Assembly: GCA_023630585.1 (NCBI GenBank)
Contig: CM042548.1
Coordinates: 16,490,527 to 16,554,526 of the forward strand
DNA: 64,000 nucleotides
Source of the DNA: Cranoglanis bouderius
Lineage: Eukaryota; Chordata; Actinopteri; Siluriformes; Cranoglanididae
Direction: 5' to 3'
The notes under the pieces are model-generated. The model was not told the origin of the DNA, ran no database searches, and saw only the letters and a program-made list of their open reading frames with translations. Each line of letters opens with the position of its first letter. The first letter of the stretch is position 1. A program made the translations under genes and the position numbers. This document shows, piece after piece, positions 22,340 to 34,100 of this stretch.

Positions 22340-25300
22340 GCCATTCTAGTCATTCAATGTGCTATTATACAGACAACACATGACTGAGAGGTTTTAATAT
22401 CAAATAGCATTTTCATTGAGTAATTTTCAATAAAAAACAAAAAACAAACACAATATAAGACAGACATAAGTTTGGTGCAGATACTTCTGCAAAGTGGGAA
22501 AGAGGGCCCAGACTGATGAAATCAAATACCTTAGACATTTTTAAATTGTAAGAAGAAAAAACATTTCAATTCAGAGCATCCACCATACAAGTCCCTGTGT
22601 AAGTTGTTACTATAGAAACGATAACATATTAGAATTCAGTAGCACTGTGGTATAAATTTAAAGTAAGTGCCCACTTTACCCCACTGAAGTAGAACATAAG
22701 AATCAAAATTGATCTGAGCCATGCAGCCTCTGATGTATCATTTTCAGTGACCTACAGATGTCTGGAGAGGTTTAGTGAACCCTAAAAATAATTCTAAGGT
22801 GTTTATGTGCAAGAGATTACAGGCGCTGAATGTTAAACAGCACAGTTGATGAGCTGTGTGCTTTTTCAGCTACATCTCAGCTGGTATAAATAGCTTGACA
22901 CATACACTGTAAGCTGACAAACTGCACCGAGGAAACAATATCACCATGCTAACAGCCAAATTCTCCGGCTGTTGTTGGAGACCCGAGTAGCTGGTGATAC
23001 TCTGGCATTTGAAGCTAACCAACCTCCTGGTGTTTGAACCTCTGAACCTCTTACTGAGCTTACAGAGTGAGCTTTATGTCCTCCATCACATCGCCCAATC
23101 TGATCAGAACAGAATAGAAAATAAGCATTTTTCAGATTACTTGTGTAGACTATAGACGTGTGAAAAGAAGTAATTTGTAAAATAATTACTCAAGTAGGTT
23201 TTCACCAGATGACTTATTTACTCTTACATGCATAATTTCCTTGATCAATTTGCCTTGGGCTCTTAAACAAAACCCTTAACCCCTTAACTACTCACTTTGA
23301 TTTGGTTCAACTTGCTGTGATTGTTTTTTTTTTTTTTTCCAGCAGGGATGTACCATCCTGGTCAGTGTTCCTATTCCAGGAACAATGGGTTTGAGGCGGG
23401 AATACACCCTGAATGGAAAACGAGTGAACTGCAGAGCATTGAGGACACACACATTTACACAATCATTCATATCTAGGGGCAATTTGGAAAAAACAATCTG
23501 CTATGTTTTTAGGAGGTGGGAGGAAACCAGAAAACCAGAAGGAAACCCATGCACACCGGGGGGAACATAGGGTCTGTTTTCAGTCCACATGAATTCTCGA
23601 TTGAATATAAGTCCTTTTCACTGCAGTACTGGGTATAATCTGTTCTTCAAGAGGTTGAAGAGGTATAGAAGTACATACTGTACATAAATAAATAAATCCT
23701 TGTTTGTGTTTGTTTTTCAGCACATACAGTACGTATAAAGCTATCCAGCGCATTACCAACCTAAACCTCTTTCCATTGGTTGGAGGTCACACACTCATCG
23801 AGGTTTATCAAAGCTGTAGAAAGCTGTTGTTACTTTATGCGATCAGACGAAGAGCTCACTGATGACCTGGCTTCTCCTGTCACTGTCCCACACTCTCTGT
23901 ATGAGCAGCTCTGAGGGGGTCTGGATGTTTCTCTGGAGTCTCTGAAGGGGTTTACAGTTCTGCAAGATCATAAGGTTTTTGCGACTATGCCTTCTTGTCT
24001 TCATCTCTCCTGAGTGTATCCCGTTCCAGATGGCCGGCTAAAGCCATTACCTGACTCTGAGCGAGCGGATTGTGTTGGTACGGTCACCCGATCTCAAGCC
24101 AATGGCTCCACTTATGCTGTCAGCGCCTGCTTAAGCAGCTGTTGGGCATGTTAAACTGTGAAACACAGCTATTGTTGCACATAATCAGACCGAAGAAGCT
24201 GATGCATTCGTGTCGCTCATTTGATTGTTATTAAAAAAAGAGGTTAATTCATCAGATTTCTTTATTCAGTCCAACACACACAGGCACCTAAATCTCAGTG
24301 AAATGGAGACGGAGGTAGAGTCATCTCACGTCTCTTGATAATTCAAATGATAATGGCCCAAGACAAAAACGAATCTTGCTTTTTGAATGTCTCTTTTAAA
24401 ACTGACCTCATTTCCCCCACTACCTCATTCATTTTTTTTCAGCTCAGCCCCTAGCACTTAAACGAGAGAACATTATTTGCAACTCAACATAATATAGTAT
24501 GCAAGATGAGTACTTATAATACACCGCATATTAACCATTCATAATGCATAATAGACACTGCAATGTATTTTCCACAAATAATTTTCAGAATATGTATAGT
24601 ATAATATTCTTATCAACACATTATAATATGTTGAATGTATTTATAGATCATCATAGATATAGAATGTAAAGGATTGTAAAGGATGTTGTAAATCATTAGA
24701 GTGGAAACAAGCAAGGCACAAGTACTTTCTAACTAAAGTTGTTGACCTGCTTGGAATTGCTGATATTTGTAGGCCGGTCGAAAGGGATATTCACACACAC
24801 AAACACATACACACGCACACAAGAAATACGTACAATGACAACGACAAGTACTACAGATCGGTAGCAGCGATGCCTAGCAACGCTGACTGTGTACATTTGT
24901 TTATTGTGACAGTAGTTATAATCCAGTGACACAGATTAATCGGATGGCAACTGCATGACTGGCTGGAACTAAAAGCTGAGTGATGATGGATGCGAGTGCA
25001 TGTACGCTTTACAAACACAGCAGGCCATGTTAACATTTGGCATGCATGTGAAGATGAAAAGAAATGAGAAGGAGCCAGAAAGGGAAGAGGAGAATATCTA
25101 ATATCTAATTGAGGCTCCTCTATCTAGAAAAATATAAGCCTCCCCAAGTCCAGACATGATAAATTTGTTGAATGGCTGCTCTCCCTGAGCTATTTTTGCC
25201 CTTTAATGAAAAATGATACAACTTCAAGCTTCAAATATTCATGTTTTTTAATTAACTCACCGAAACAATGATGTGGTTCACAAAACAGCTTGTAAATGCC

Positions 25301-25850
25301 ATAATTAGCTCACAGAATGTCTTAATTACTGCATAAACTTTGTGCTCTTTCTCATGACGAATTCTTGTTTATTCAGCCCTCGCTGCAGAATCCCCGTCTC
25401 TCGGAAATCTGGCGATGGAGAATTAGTTCACAGCTCTGTTCAGCTGATGCTCAGCCAAGCCGAAGCAATGTCAGTGGATAGTAAGACGCCTGGCACGCAC
25501 TCAGCATTTGGCACCAGTTCATGCTAAGCCTTTAGCGACCGCCTACAGGCACAGACGGGCATCGAGTGTCTGAGGACACGGTGCAATCAAAATGTCAGAT
25601 ATTTGCAGCAAATAGAGCGGTAACTGATCGGGTTATATGTTTATATGTTTACAAGGAAAAATATTGGCACTTGTTGCAATACACGGGCAATGTGTGTGGC
25701 ACCCTGGCAGTCATCATAAAAATCAAACAAATGTGGTTGTTGTTTCAGCCACACTGTTATCTATAGAATATGGGGGAAAAAGGACTTTGTAAAGCTTAAA
25801 AAAAGCTTAAAACATAGTCAGGGCGACTGTCATGAAGCTTCTAGGATTCT
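22340..25850. other. intergenic, no gene seen
   Basis: A MITE-like fragment is recognisable at about 22590-22640 (GTAAGTTGTTACTATAGAAACGATAAC). A SINE-like fragment is at 23490-23575 (GGTGGGAGGAAACCAGA...GGAAACCCATGCACACCGGGG). A short CA run is near 24793. The stretch 23700-25600 is less repetitive than average, but I can assign no exon in it. Confidence 0.4.
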
Positions 25851-25854
25851 GCAA

Positions 25855-26204
25855 TGCCTTGTGTAAGTATTTAGACTTTTCCACATTTTGTAATATTCCA
25901 ACCTGGAGCTGAAATGGACTTCATTGGGATTATTGTCATATATATATATATATATATAATTTTTGTATATGTACAAAATATTGAATAATATGAAATGAAG
26001 TGGGATACAAAATCAATTTAGTGTGCAAAATTGTGTACAATTAAAAAATTTTATATATTAAGTACCCCTAAATTAGTAATGGTGCAACCAGTTACTATCA
26101 GACATCACATAATTTGTTGAATGGAGTCAAGCTGTATGCCATTAAAGTGTCACCTGATCTCAGTGCATCTGTTCCTGGAAGACCCCAGAGTTTGTTAGAG
26201 AACA
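25855..26204 (+). mobile_element. Tc1-like element C, left arm (outermost of a nest)
   Basis: The stretch matches the 5' arm layout of fish Tc1 elements: TGTGTAAGTATTTAGAC, CACCTGATCTCAGTGCATCTG, GTTCCTGGAAGACCCCAGAG, TTTGTTAGAGAACA. It is broken off at a TA (26205-26206) by element A. The arm appears to resume at about 29125-29290 (GGGTTTGGTTATAA, AATATTCCAAAACTTT, GGCCATCCACTAAAAGTCAG, GGGCATTAAACAGAGAAGC). An (AT)n run lies at 25939-25957. Confidence 0.65.
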
Positions 26205-27311
26205 TACAGTTCCCTCCACTAATATTGGCACCCTTGGTAAATATGAGAAGCAAAGAAGGCTGTGAAAAATTGTCTTTATTTTTTAACCTTTTGATCTTTT
26301 GTTCAAAAAATTCACAAAAATACTCTGCTCTCATGGATATCAAACAATTGCAAACACAACACAGGTTTATCAAAAAAAAAAATCTTTGTTCAATATAGGT
26401 GTGCAACAATTATTGGCACTCCTATGAATTCATATAAGAAAAATATATTTGAAGTATATTCACATTGATATTTTACATTTTTTAGTACACCTGGGTGACT
26501 AGGAACAGGAAATTGTACAACCATGACTTCCTGTTTCAAAGGGATATAAATATGAGGTAACACATAGGCCAAATTCCCTTAGTCATTCATAACAATGGGT
26601 AAGACCAAGGAATATAGCTGTGATGTGCGGCAAAAGGTTGTTGAGCTTCACAAAATGTGAAGTGGCTACAAGAAAATAGCACAAGCATTGAAAACGCCCA
26701 TTTCCACCATCAGGGCAATAATTAAGAAGTTCCAGTCAACTGGAAATGTTATGAATCAACCTGGAATTGGACGTGTGTCTATATTGTCTCAATGTACTGT
26801 GAAGAGGATGGTTCAAGTGGCCAAAAAATCTCCAAGGATCACAGCTGGAGAATTGTCTCCAGAGTCTCCAAAACTACAATCCGAAGTCACCTACATCACC
26901 ACAAGTTGTTTGGAAGGGTTTCAAGAAAAAAGCCTCTACTCTCATCCAAAAACAAACTCAAGCGTCTTCAGTTTGCCAGACACTACTGGAACTTCAAATG
27001 GGATCGGGTTCTATGGTCAGATGAAACCAAAATAGAGCTTTTTGGCAATAAACACCAGAGGTAGTTTTGGTGCACACATAGAGGTAACCATATGGAAAAG
27101 TACCTCATGCCCACGGTTAAATATGGTGGTGGCTCTTTAATGTTTTGGGGCTGTTTTTCTGCCAAAGGACCTGGACATTTTGTTAGGATACATGGCATCA
27201 TGGACTCTATCAAATATCAACAGATATTAAATGAAAACCTGACTTCCTCTACCAGAAAGCTTCAGATGGGCTGTGGTTGGATATTCCAGCAGGACAATAA
27301 TCCGAAACATA

Positions 27312-28877
27312 CAGCCGTGGCCAAAAGTTTTGAGAATGACACAAATATTAATTTTCACAAAGTCGACTGCTTCAGTGTTTTTAGATCTTTTTGTCAGATG
27401 TTACTAACTGTTACTGAAGTATAATCACAAACATTTCATAAGTGTCAATGGCTTTTATTGACAATTACATGAAGTTTATGCAAAGAGTCAATATTTGCAG
27501 TGTTGACCCTTCTTTTTCAACACCTCTGCAGTTCGCCCTGGCATGCTGTCAATCAACTTCTGGGCCACATCCTGACTGATGGCAGCCCATTCTTGCATAA
27601 TCAATGCTTGGAGTTTGTCAGAGTTTGTGGGTTTTTGTTTGTCCACCCTCCTCTTGAGGATTGACCACAAATTCTCAATGGGATTAAGGTCTGGGGAGTT
27701 TGCTGGCCATGGACCCAAAATGTCGATGTTTTGTTCCCCGAGCCACTTCGTTATCACTTTTGCCTTGTGCCAAGGTGCCCCATCATGCTGGAAAAGGCAT
27801 TGTTCGTCACCAAACTGTTGTTGGATGGTTGGGAGAAGTTGCTCTCTGAGGATGTTTTTGTACCATTCTTTATTCATGGCTGTGTTCTTAGGCAAAATTG
27901 TGAGTGAGCCCACTCCTTTGGCTGAGAAGCAACCCCACACATGAGTGGTCTCAGGATGCTTTACTGTTGGCATGACACAGGACTGATGGTAGCGCTCACC
28001 TTTTCTTCTCCGGACAAGCTTTTTTCCAGATGCCCCAAACAATCGGAAAGGAGATTCATCAGAGAAAATGACATTACCCCAGTCCTCAGCAGTCCAATCC
28101 CTGTACTTTTTGCAGAATAGCAGTCTGTCCATGATGTTTTTCCTGGAGAGAAGTGGCTTCTTTGGTGCCCTTCTTGACACTAGGCCATCCTCCAAAAGTC
28201 TTTGCCTTACTGTGCATGCAGACGCACTCACATCTACCTGCTGCCATTCCTGAGCAAGCTCTGCACTGGTGGTGCCCCGATCCCGCAGCTGAATCAACTT
28301 TAGGAGACGGTCCTGGCGCTTGCTGGACTTTCTTGGGCGTCCTGAAGCCTTCTTCACAACAGTTGAACCTCTCTCCTTGAAGGTCTTGATGATCCGATAA
28401 ATGGTTGATTTAGGTGCAATTTTACTAGCAGCAATATCCTTGCCTGTGAATCCCTTTTTGTGCAAAGCAATGATGGCTGCACGTGTTTCCTTGCAGGTAA
28501 CCATAGTTAACAGAGGAAGAACGATAATTTCAAGCACCACCCTCCTTTTAAAGCTTCCAGTCTGTTATTCTAACTCAATCAGCATGACAGAGTGATCTCC
28601 AGCCTTGTCCTCGTTAACACTCTCACCTGTGTTAACGAGAGAATCACTGACATGATGTCAGTTGGTCCTTTTGTGGAAGGGCTGAAATGCAGTGGACATG
28701 TTTTTTGGGATCAAGTTCATTTTCATGGCAAAGAGGGACTTTGAAATTAATTGCAATTCGTCTGATCACGCTTCATAACATTCTGGAGTATATGCAAATT
28801 GCCATCATATAAACTGAAGCAGTAGACTTTGTGAAAATTAATATTTGTGTCATTCTCAAAACTTTTGGCCATGGCTG
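27312..28877 (-). mobile_element. Tc1/mariner element B, apparently intact, DD35E type
   Basis: 1566 bp flanked by TA (27310-27311 and 28878-28879). The terminal inverted repeats extend about 66 bp from each end (start CAGCC(A/G)TGGCCAAAAGTTTTG) with only two mismatches seen. It holds one long open transposase on the - strand. Insertion within dead element A, the near-identical termini and the open frame all indicate a young insertion. Confidence 0.93.
27488..28504 (-). CDS. Tc1/mariner transposase, DD35E
   Basis: Cut-and-paste transposase of element B that binds its terminal repeats and inserts at TA. The start is taken at MVTCKETRAA (338 codons, 28504) because conserved sequence begins there; an in-frame upstream ATG at 28540 would give 350. 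Two helix-turn-helix units occupy about the first 110 residues with an AT-hook-like GRPRKSSKR between them. In the 350-residue numbering the catalytic residues are D161 (IFSDES), D253 (FQHDGAPWH) and E289 (SPDLNPIENLW). 35 residues separate D253 and E289, one more than in ordinary Tc1 elements (DD34E). This spacing is that of the DD35E 'Traveler' family of Tc1/mariner elements. GCFSAKGVG is also present. No stop or frameshift is seen, so it may be active. Confidence 0.9.
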   Translation of the reverse strand: MVTCKETRAAIIALHKKGFTGKDIAASKIAPKSTIYRIIKTFKERGSTVVKKASGRPRKSSKRQDRLLKLIQLRDRGTTSAELAQEWQQVDVSASACTVRQRLLEDGLVSRRAPKKPLLSRKNIMDRLLFCKKYRDWTAEDWGNVIFSDESPFRLFGASGKKLVRRRKGERYHQSCVMPTVKHPETTHVWGCFSAKGVGSLTILPKNTAMNKEWYKNILREQLLPTIQQQFGDEQCLFQHDGAPWHKAKVITKWLGEQNIDILGPWPANSPDLNPIENLWSILKRRVDKQKPTNSDKLQALIMQEWAAISQDVAQKLIDSMPGRTAEVLKKKGQHCKY

Positions 28878-29124
28878 TACATCAAAATCAACACAAAAAT
28901 GGTTTACTGACCACAAAGTCAATGTCCAGCCATGGCCATCCCAGTCCCCTAACTTGAAAACCATAGAAAACCTGTGGGGTGAACTGAAGAGGAGAGTCCA
29001 CCAGCATGGACCTCGAAATTGGTCTCAGATTCCTTGCCATGTATTCTCCAACCTCATCAGGCATTATAGGAGAAGACTCAAAGCTGTTATCTTGGCAAAG
29101 GGAGGTAGCACAAAAAGGGTGTCA

Positions 29125-29360
29125 TTCAGGGTTTGGTTATAATGTTTGTTTGTTTTTTTAATATAAAACAATATTCCAAAACTTTTTTTATTAAAAAAAA
29201 ATAGAAAGACTTCACCTAGAGGAGGCCATCCACTAAAAGTCAGTGACCAGGTTAAGAGGGCATTAAACAGAGAAGCAACCACAAAGCCAAGGGTAACACT
29301 CAACTTGATGCTACCACCACCATGTTTCACTGTGTGGATGGTGTGCTCAGGATTATGAGT
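29125..29360. mobile_element. Tc1-like element C, right part, plus inverted transposase scrap
   Basis: 29125-29290 resumes element C after element A. At about 29295-29345 the - strand reads TPSTQ..HGGGSIKL, a Tc1 KHGGGS motif in the opposite orientation, so the right side is rearranged. Non-functional. Confidence 0.5.
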
Positions 29361-31110
29361 AGTGTAGGGTGTCAGACCAGAGAAGCTGTCTCTGCCTCAT
29401 CTAAACTGTGGCTCTCTCTATCTCCTTTAGGAACATCCTTGGCCCCCTGGATGCTTCTCCATGCAGGGAAATTGTGCGCTAGAAGGTGTTTGATGATAAA
29501 ACAGTTCATATTTGGTGTGTATTTTGCTAACATATTAATATTTTTATATACAAAGACTGAGCCAGACTATGTACTTTAAGGTGAGAGTGTTTACGATTTA
29601 GCTAATTTACGCTAAACTGGAGGCTATAATCTTCCCTTACTATATTACCGATATTAGCCTTGAAGCTCCGTTGAATCTAAATAGTAAACATGGCCTATGT
29701 TTTAAGTACCACGAAAGTTATGTAGAGCTATTTTTGGTCGCACCAGTCTTTTAAAAAATACAATTATCATAAAACGCACTGAGGCCACATAATCCAGGAA
29801 GTGTGAATTGGCGTGAAACTGCAGCACTTTGCATGCTAATTAGTGAAGCTGTAACAGATCAGCGACGGTTTGTTCTCCTTCAGATTCTCTGTAAAAATTT
29901 GGACTCAAAGCAGTGTATTTTCATCCTGAGTTGGTAGAGTGTTGACTTTTGATTTTGTCTTCCTGTGTGTGAGTCATGTGTTTATCCTTACTGAAAAAAA
30001 AAAAAAAAGTAATGGCAACAGCCGGACATTTCTATTGGATCCTGGTGGTTTATTGTATTTTGTGTATTCCATATTGAGATTAAAATGTAAAAGCTCCTAA
30101 TTGTTTTACCTGTGACACCTGTGACAGACATTTGGTTAATGAATTTTACTTTTGAAGTTACTTTTGTACTAACGTTTTTTTTTTTTTTTTTTTTTTTTTG
30201 AACGAGTACCACATTTCTTGTGAAAATGCACATGTGAACTATTTATTGATTCCTTCATATCCAGCTTGATAATAACAGGGTAGGTTTTCATAACTCTGTT
30301 GTACAAATCTGTACATTGCTCTATACATGACAGAACCTCATTATGCTCCTCCTCTTGTTTTTTTCGTGTCTGGGCTTCTGGGTGAACATGTTTTTGTCTG
30401 AAACACGCAGGAATACAATCCAGTCTCATATGGCATGACAGTCTTGTTCCATCTGCTCTGTTTCTTCTGTTTCCTCTGCGTTTTGGTTTCAGTGTTCTTG
30501 GTGAAACCAAGAAGTTTTGAAAATCTTCACTGAGATGTTTCTATTTTGGTTGCAGCCCAGTGGTGTGGATTTCCATTGGATGGTGGAAAATAAAACAGAG
30601 AAACCATATATGAAGATAAAAAAACAAACAAAAAAAAGAACCCAACCTTAAACATTCATGCTTTACGTCTGATTTATACATGTATAGGTTTGTTTTGAAT
30701 GATTTTGATGATTCAAAATGCACAGAAAGAGTCATGGGGTTATAGGGTTATGGGAGAACACCCATAAAAGGTGTAGATGGGAGTAGATCATTCTCCCCAG
30801 AGATTTTAGCTAATAAAGGGATAGTATTTATAGAAGGTCTTTTCAATGCATCCTGTTAATCGGTGACTATCCAGCCATACGCCTGGACACCACACACTCC
30901 ACACAGCGCAAGAGCAACTCTGAACACTACCGAAGGTACTGCATGGTGACATCAGTATCCATTCTCTATTGTCACATGTTTGGGGATTTCAGTGTGTTGC
31001 ACTAGACTAGGCATCTACACCTAACTAACCTGCTTTCAACAGCATGCAACTATTTAATTACATGCACTTTGCTGAAATATGTAGTAGTAATGATTTGACT
31101 GTCTTTCTCT
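29361..31110. other. fhl5: fhl5 upstream region, no gene seen
   Basis: Presumably includes the fhl5 promoter and 5' non-coding exon(s), which I cannot place. A run of A at 29994-30008 and a run of T at 30175-30199 are present. No repeat family is identified with confidence. Confidence 0.4.
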
Positions 31111-31122
31111 TCATAAACAGCG

Positions 31123-34100
31123 ATGTCTACGGAACGATTTGACTGCCATTACTGCAAAGACTCACTGCTCGGAAAAAAATACATCCTAAAAGAGGACACG
31201 CAATACTGCACCAAGTGTTATGAGAACCTCTTTGCTAACTGTTGTGAGGGTTGCTCCTTACCAATCGGGTGCAACAACAAGGTAAGAAAGGGATTTGCCA
31301 TTCTTATTTCTTATTTCAGCTCTTTATATTTTTCCAAAAGTTTAGCAAACAATTCGCACATCGTCACAAATGTCACAATTTTTTTTACCAGGAAGTTTGT
31401 TAAATTCTAATTGTTCCATTTACAAAGTAGTATTAATATTAATAAACGATTTCGGGAGAGTTATGTAGGATGTCATGAAAAGTTTAAGCCGCTACACCTA
31501 TCATAGTCTGATAAGCAAATTAAGTAATGTTAGCACACAGCAGACCTACATGCTAAGCTACCTAGAAACTATCTGGCTGACTAACTGACATTTGTAAGCT
31601 AGTGCGCTAGCTAGATGGTCTGCTGTGTGCTAACATTACTTAATATACAACACATTAGTTGCATGGTTGCAGTTAGCAATATGAATAAATGCTGTAGTAA
31701 CTATACTTTTGTAATAGAGTAACAAGGGTATAGTCGATGGAAGGGCGAAGGGTAAAACTGTACCATTTATCTATAAACTGAAATAAATAAATCATGTTCA
31801 GGTGCGTTGTGAGTTACACAAGACAGCACATTTTCAGCTAATCGCTAATCTTTTGTCTCTACATGGCAGGATCTCTCCTACAAGGATCGCCACTGGCATG
31901 AGAACTGTTTCAAGTGCGGAAAATGCGGCCGCTCCTTAGCGGAGAAAGCGTTTGCTGCTAAAGATGAGCTTCTCCTCTGCACAGAGTGCTACTCCAATGA
32001 GTACTCAGCCAAGTGCACTAACTGCACAAAAACGATCCTGCCAGGTAAGACACAAAACAAGTTTCCACAACATTAAATGAAACTGTAAAAGGATAAAAAG
32101 TACACATTGTTCTTTAATAAGTTAAAGATTGTAATTATTGGCAAATTGCTGTGTTATAAGAGGATATAAAACACTTACAGTATATAGTACAATATTAAAG
32201 GACATCATTCACAAAGTAAGGACAATTACATATTGTATATATTCAGGAAAATACCATCTTATCAAAGCATTGCCGCATATAGGGGGTCTCCTGAGGTGGA
32301 AACGGATGCACATTTTGGATCCAAATGTGTTAGAAAATCAGTGGATTTTGAATGTCATTCCCAAATTTGCACAGCTCATTAACTGATGCGTAAAAACTGG
32401 CAAATCAAAATAGCACAATGCTGACTTTAACCAGCAAATTACGCCAATAGATCACGACAATGCAAAGAATCCATTAAACATATGGTACGTATTTGTCTGA
32501 AAGGACAAGTTCAATCACAATACTGTAATCACTTGAGGCATTGTGGGTAATGACACAGTATGCACTAAATTTACAGAACAGCAGGAACAGTATCAAAATA
32601 AACCAGCGAGCACAAATACTGCCGATTATAAGAAGCACGTGTGTCCTATCTGCTGGTAAAAATATCTCTCCTGTTTGTCTTTGCATTAGGCTCACGGAAA
32701 ATGGAGTACAAGGGGAACAGCTGGCACGAGACCTGCTTTCTGTGTCAGCGCTGCCAGCAACCGATAGGAACCAAGTCCTTCATCCCCAAAGATAACAGCT
32801 ACTTCTGCGTCCCCTGTTTCGAGAAGCAGTTCGCCTATCAGTGCTGCTCCTGCAAGAAAGTGAGTGATGCAACTTTACAGATGCCAAGAGGATGGAGGCT
32901 TTCATTGGAATTGGATTTCAGTGTTTAAAATCAAATTACAAGACATTGTGAGGAGTGCACTTTATATATTAAGTATTCCTGGATACCACTTTCACGCATT
33001 CTTCTTTCTGACAAATAATTACCATAAAGTCCTCATTCACAACTCCAAAAAAAGTTAGTATTTGACAGATTATAAGCCAATGTTCCATCGATTTTCTTGC
33101 CTTTCTAGATGTTGCGCAATCCCTGGGCAGTGCTGTCGCTACTCCACTTAGCTTCATAGAGTTATTATTGTGCCTAGTGGTCAAAAATGGAAACTGCAGC
33201 ATGCACCAATAGAGAGCCATTTGGGCAGGAATCATGCTGCCCCAATGCTCACTCTATGAACATATTCAGTATATGAGGAGCAGCAGACAGGACAGTTGAT
33301 AACAGGGTTGCCAGTGTAGGTTTTTCTTTTTTTTTTCTCTCTCTTTTTTTTTTCTTTTTTTTTCTTTCTTTTTTTTTTTTTTACACCAAATTGGGCTAGT
33401 TTAAAAGTACTACAGGGCCTCCAAAATCTTGTTTTTCTAGCAAATTATCAGAATTAATTCTTATAAGTTTCCACAAACCATAAGTAAGATTGGAAGAGGA
33501 AAAGGGGGATTATGCCGTGGATGATGTCCGTACATCAGAAATGCACGTGCACCACATTGTTTCCCATGCAACGGCTGGCAAAAAGTAGAAAAATTTTGTT
33601 TCAATTTTCCAATCCCCTGTTCCAATTTTTTAGGCTAGTTTCAGGTGTTTTGTGTGGTTTTTGAGACGTAGATTGAATGGAAATTGTGCTGAAATCTGGC
33701 AACCCTGGTTAATGATCTTACCTCAAACACAGCTGAACAAAAGTACCTCTAAATGATCTGCTACACTGTACGTTGGATGAGTGTATGGTATCGACGGTCA
33801 ACTGGGTTACTCTAAAATGAACTAGTAGTCTATAGCATAAGTCATGTGATATATAGTCTAAAGCAGAGGTCTTCAATCTTATCCACAAAGGGCCAGCGTG
33901 GCTGCAGACTTTCATTCACAACAAGCCTTTCATTCCTTGAATCAGGAACCTGATTCCACTTGTTTAATCAGTTCATCTTGGTCTCCAGTCAACCATCAAG
34001 TGTGCCTCCTATTTGGCTGGAATGAAAGTCTGCAGCCACACCTGCCATTTGTGGATAAGCCTGAAGACCCCTGTTCGATAGCATAAGTCATATGCTTTAT

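Larger units (their letters stand above)
26207..29125 (+). mobile_element. Tc1-like element A, dead, interrupted by element B
   Basis: Opens at TA with CAGTTCCCTCCACTAATATTGGC, an arm of about 370 bp, and a start-like ATGGGTAAGACC near 26595. Fragments of a Tc1 transposase follow in several frames: KTPISTIRAIIKKFQ (about 26690), VLWSDETKIELFG (about 27007), KYGGGSLMFWGCFSAKGPG (about 27118), WIFQQDNNPKH (about 27278). After the insertion of B it resumes with NLWGELKRRVHQHG (about 28970). The site sequence around 27310 and 28880 joins perfectly once B and one TA are removed. Stops and shifts make it non-functional; the 3' terminal repeat is not found. Confidence 0.8.

Noticed and set aside
27579..28380. 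+ strand frames of 61-121 codons inside element B
   Set aside because: Antisense of the transposase, which has all catalytic motifs on the - strand.
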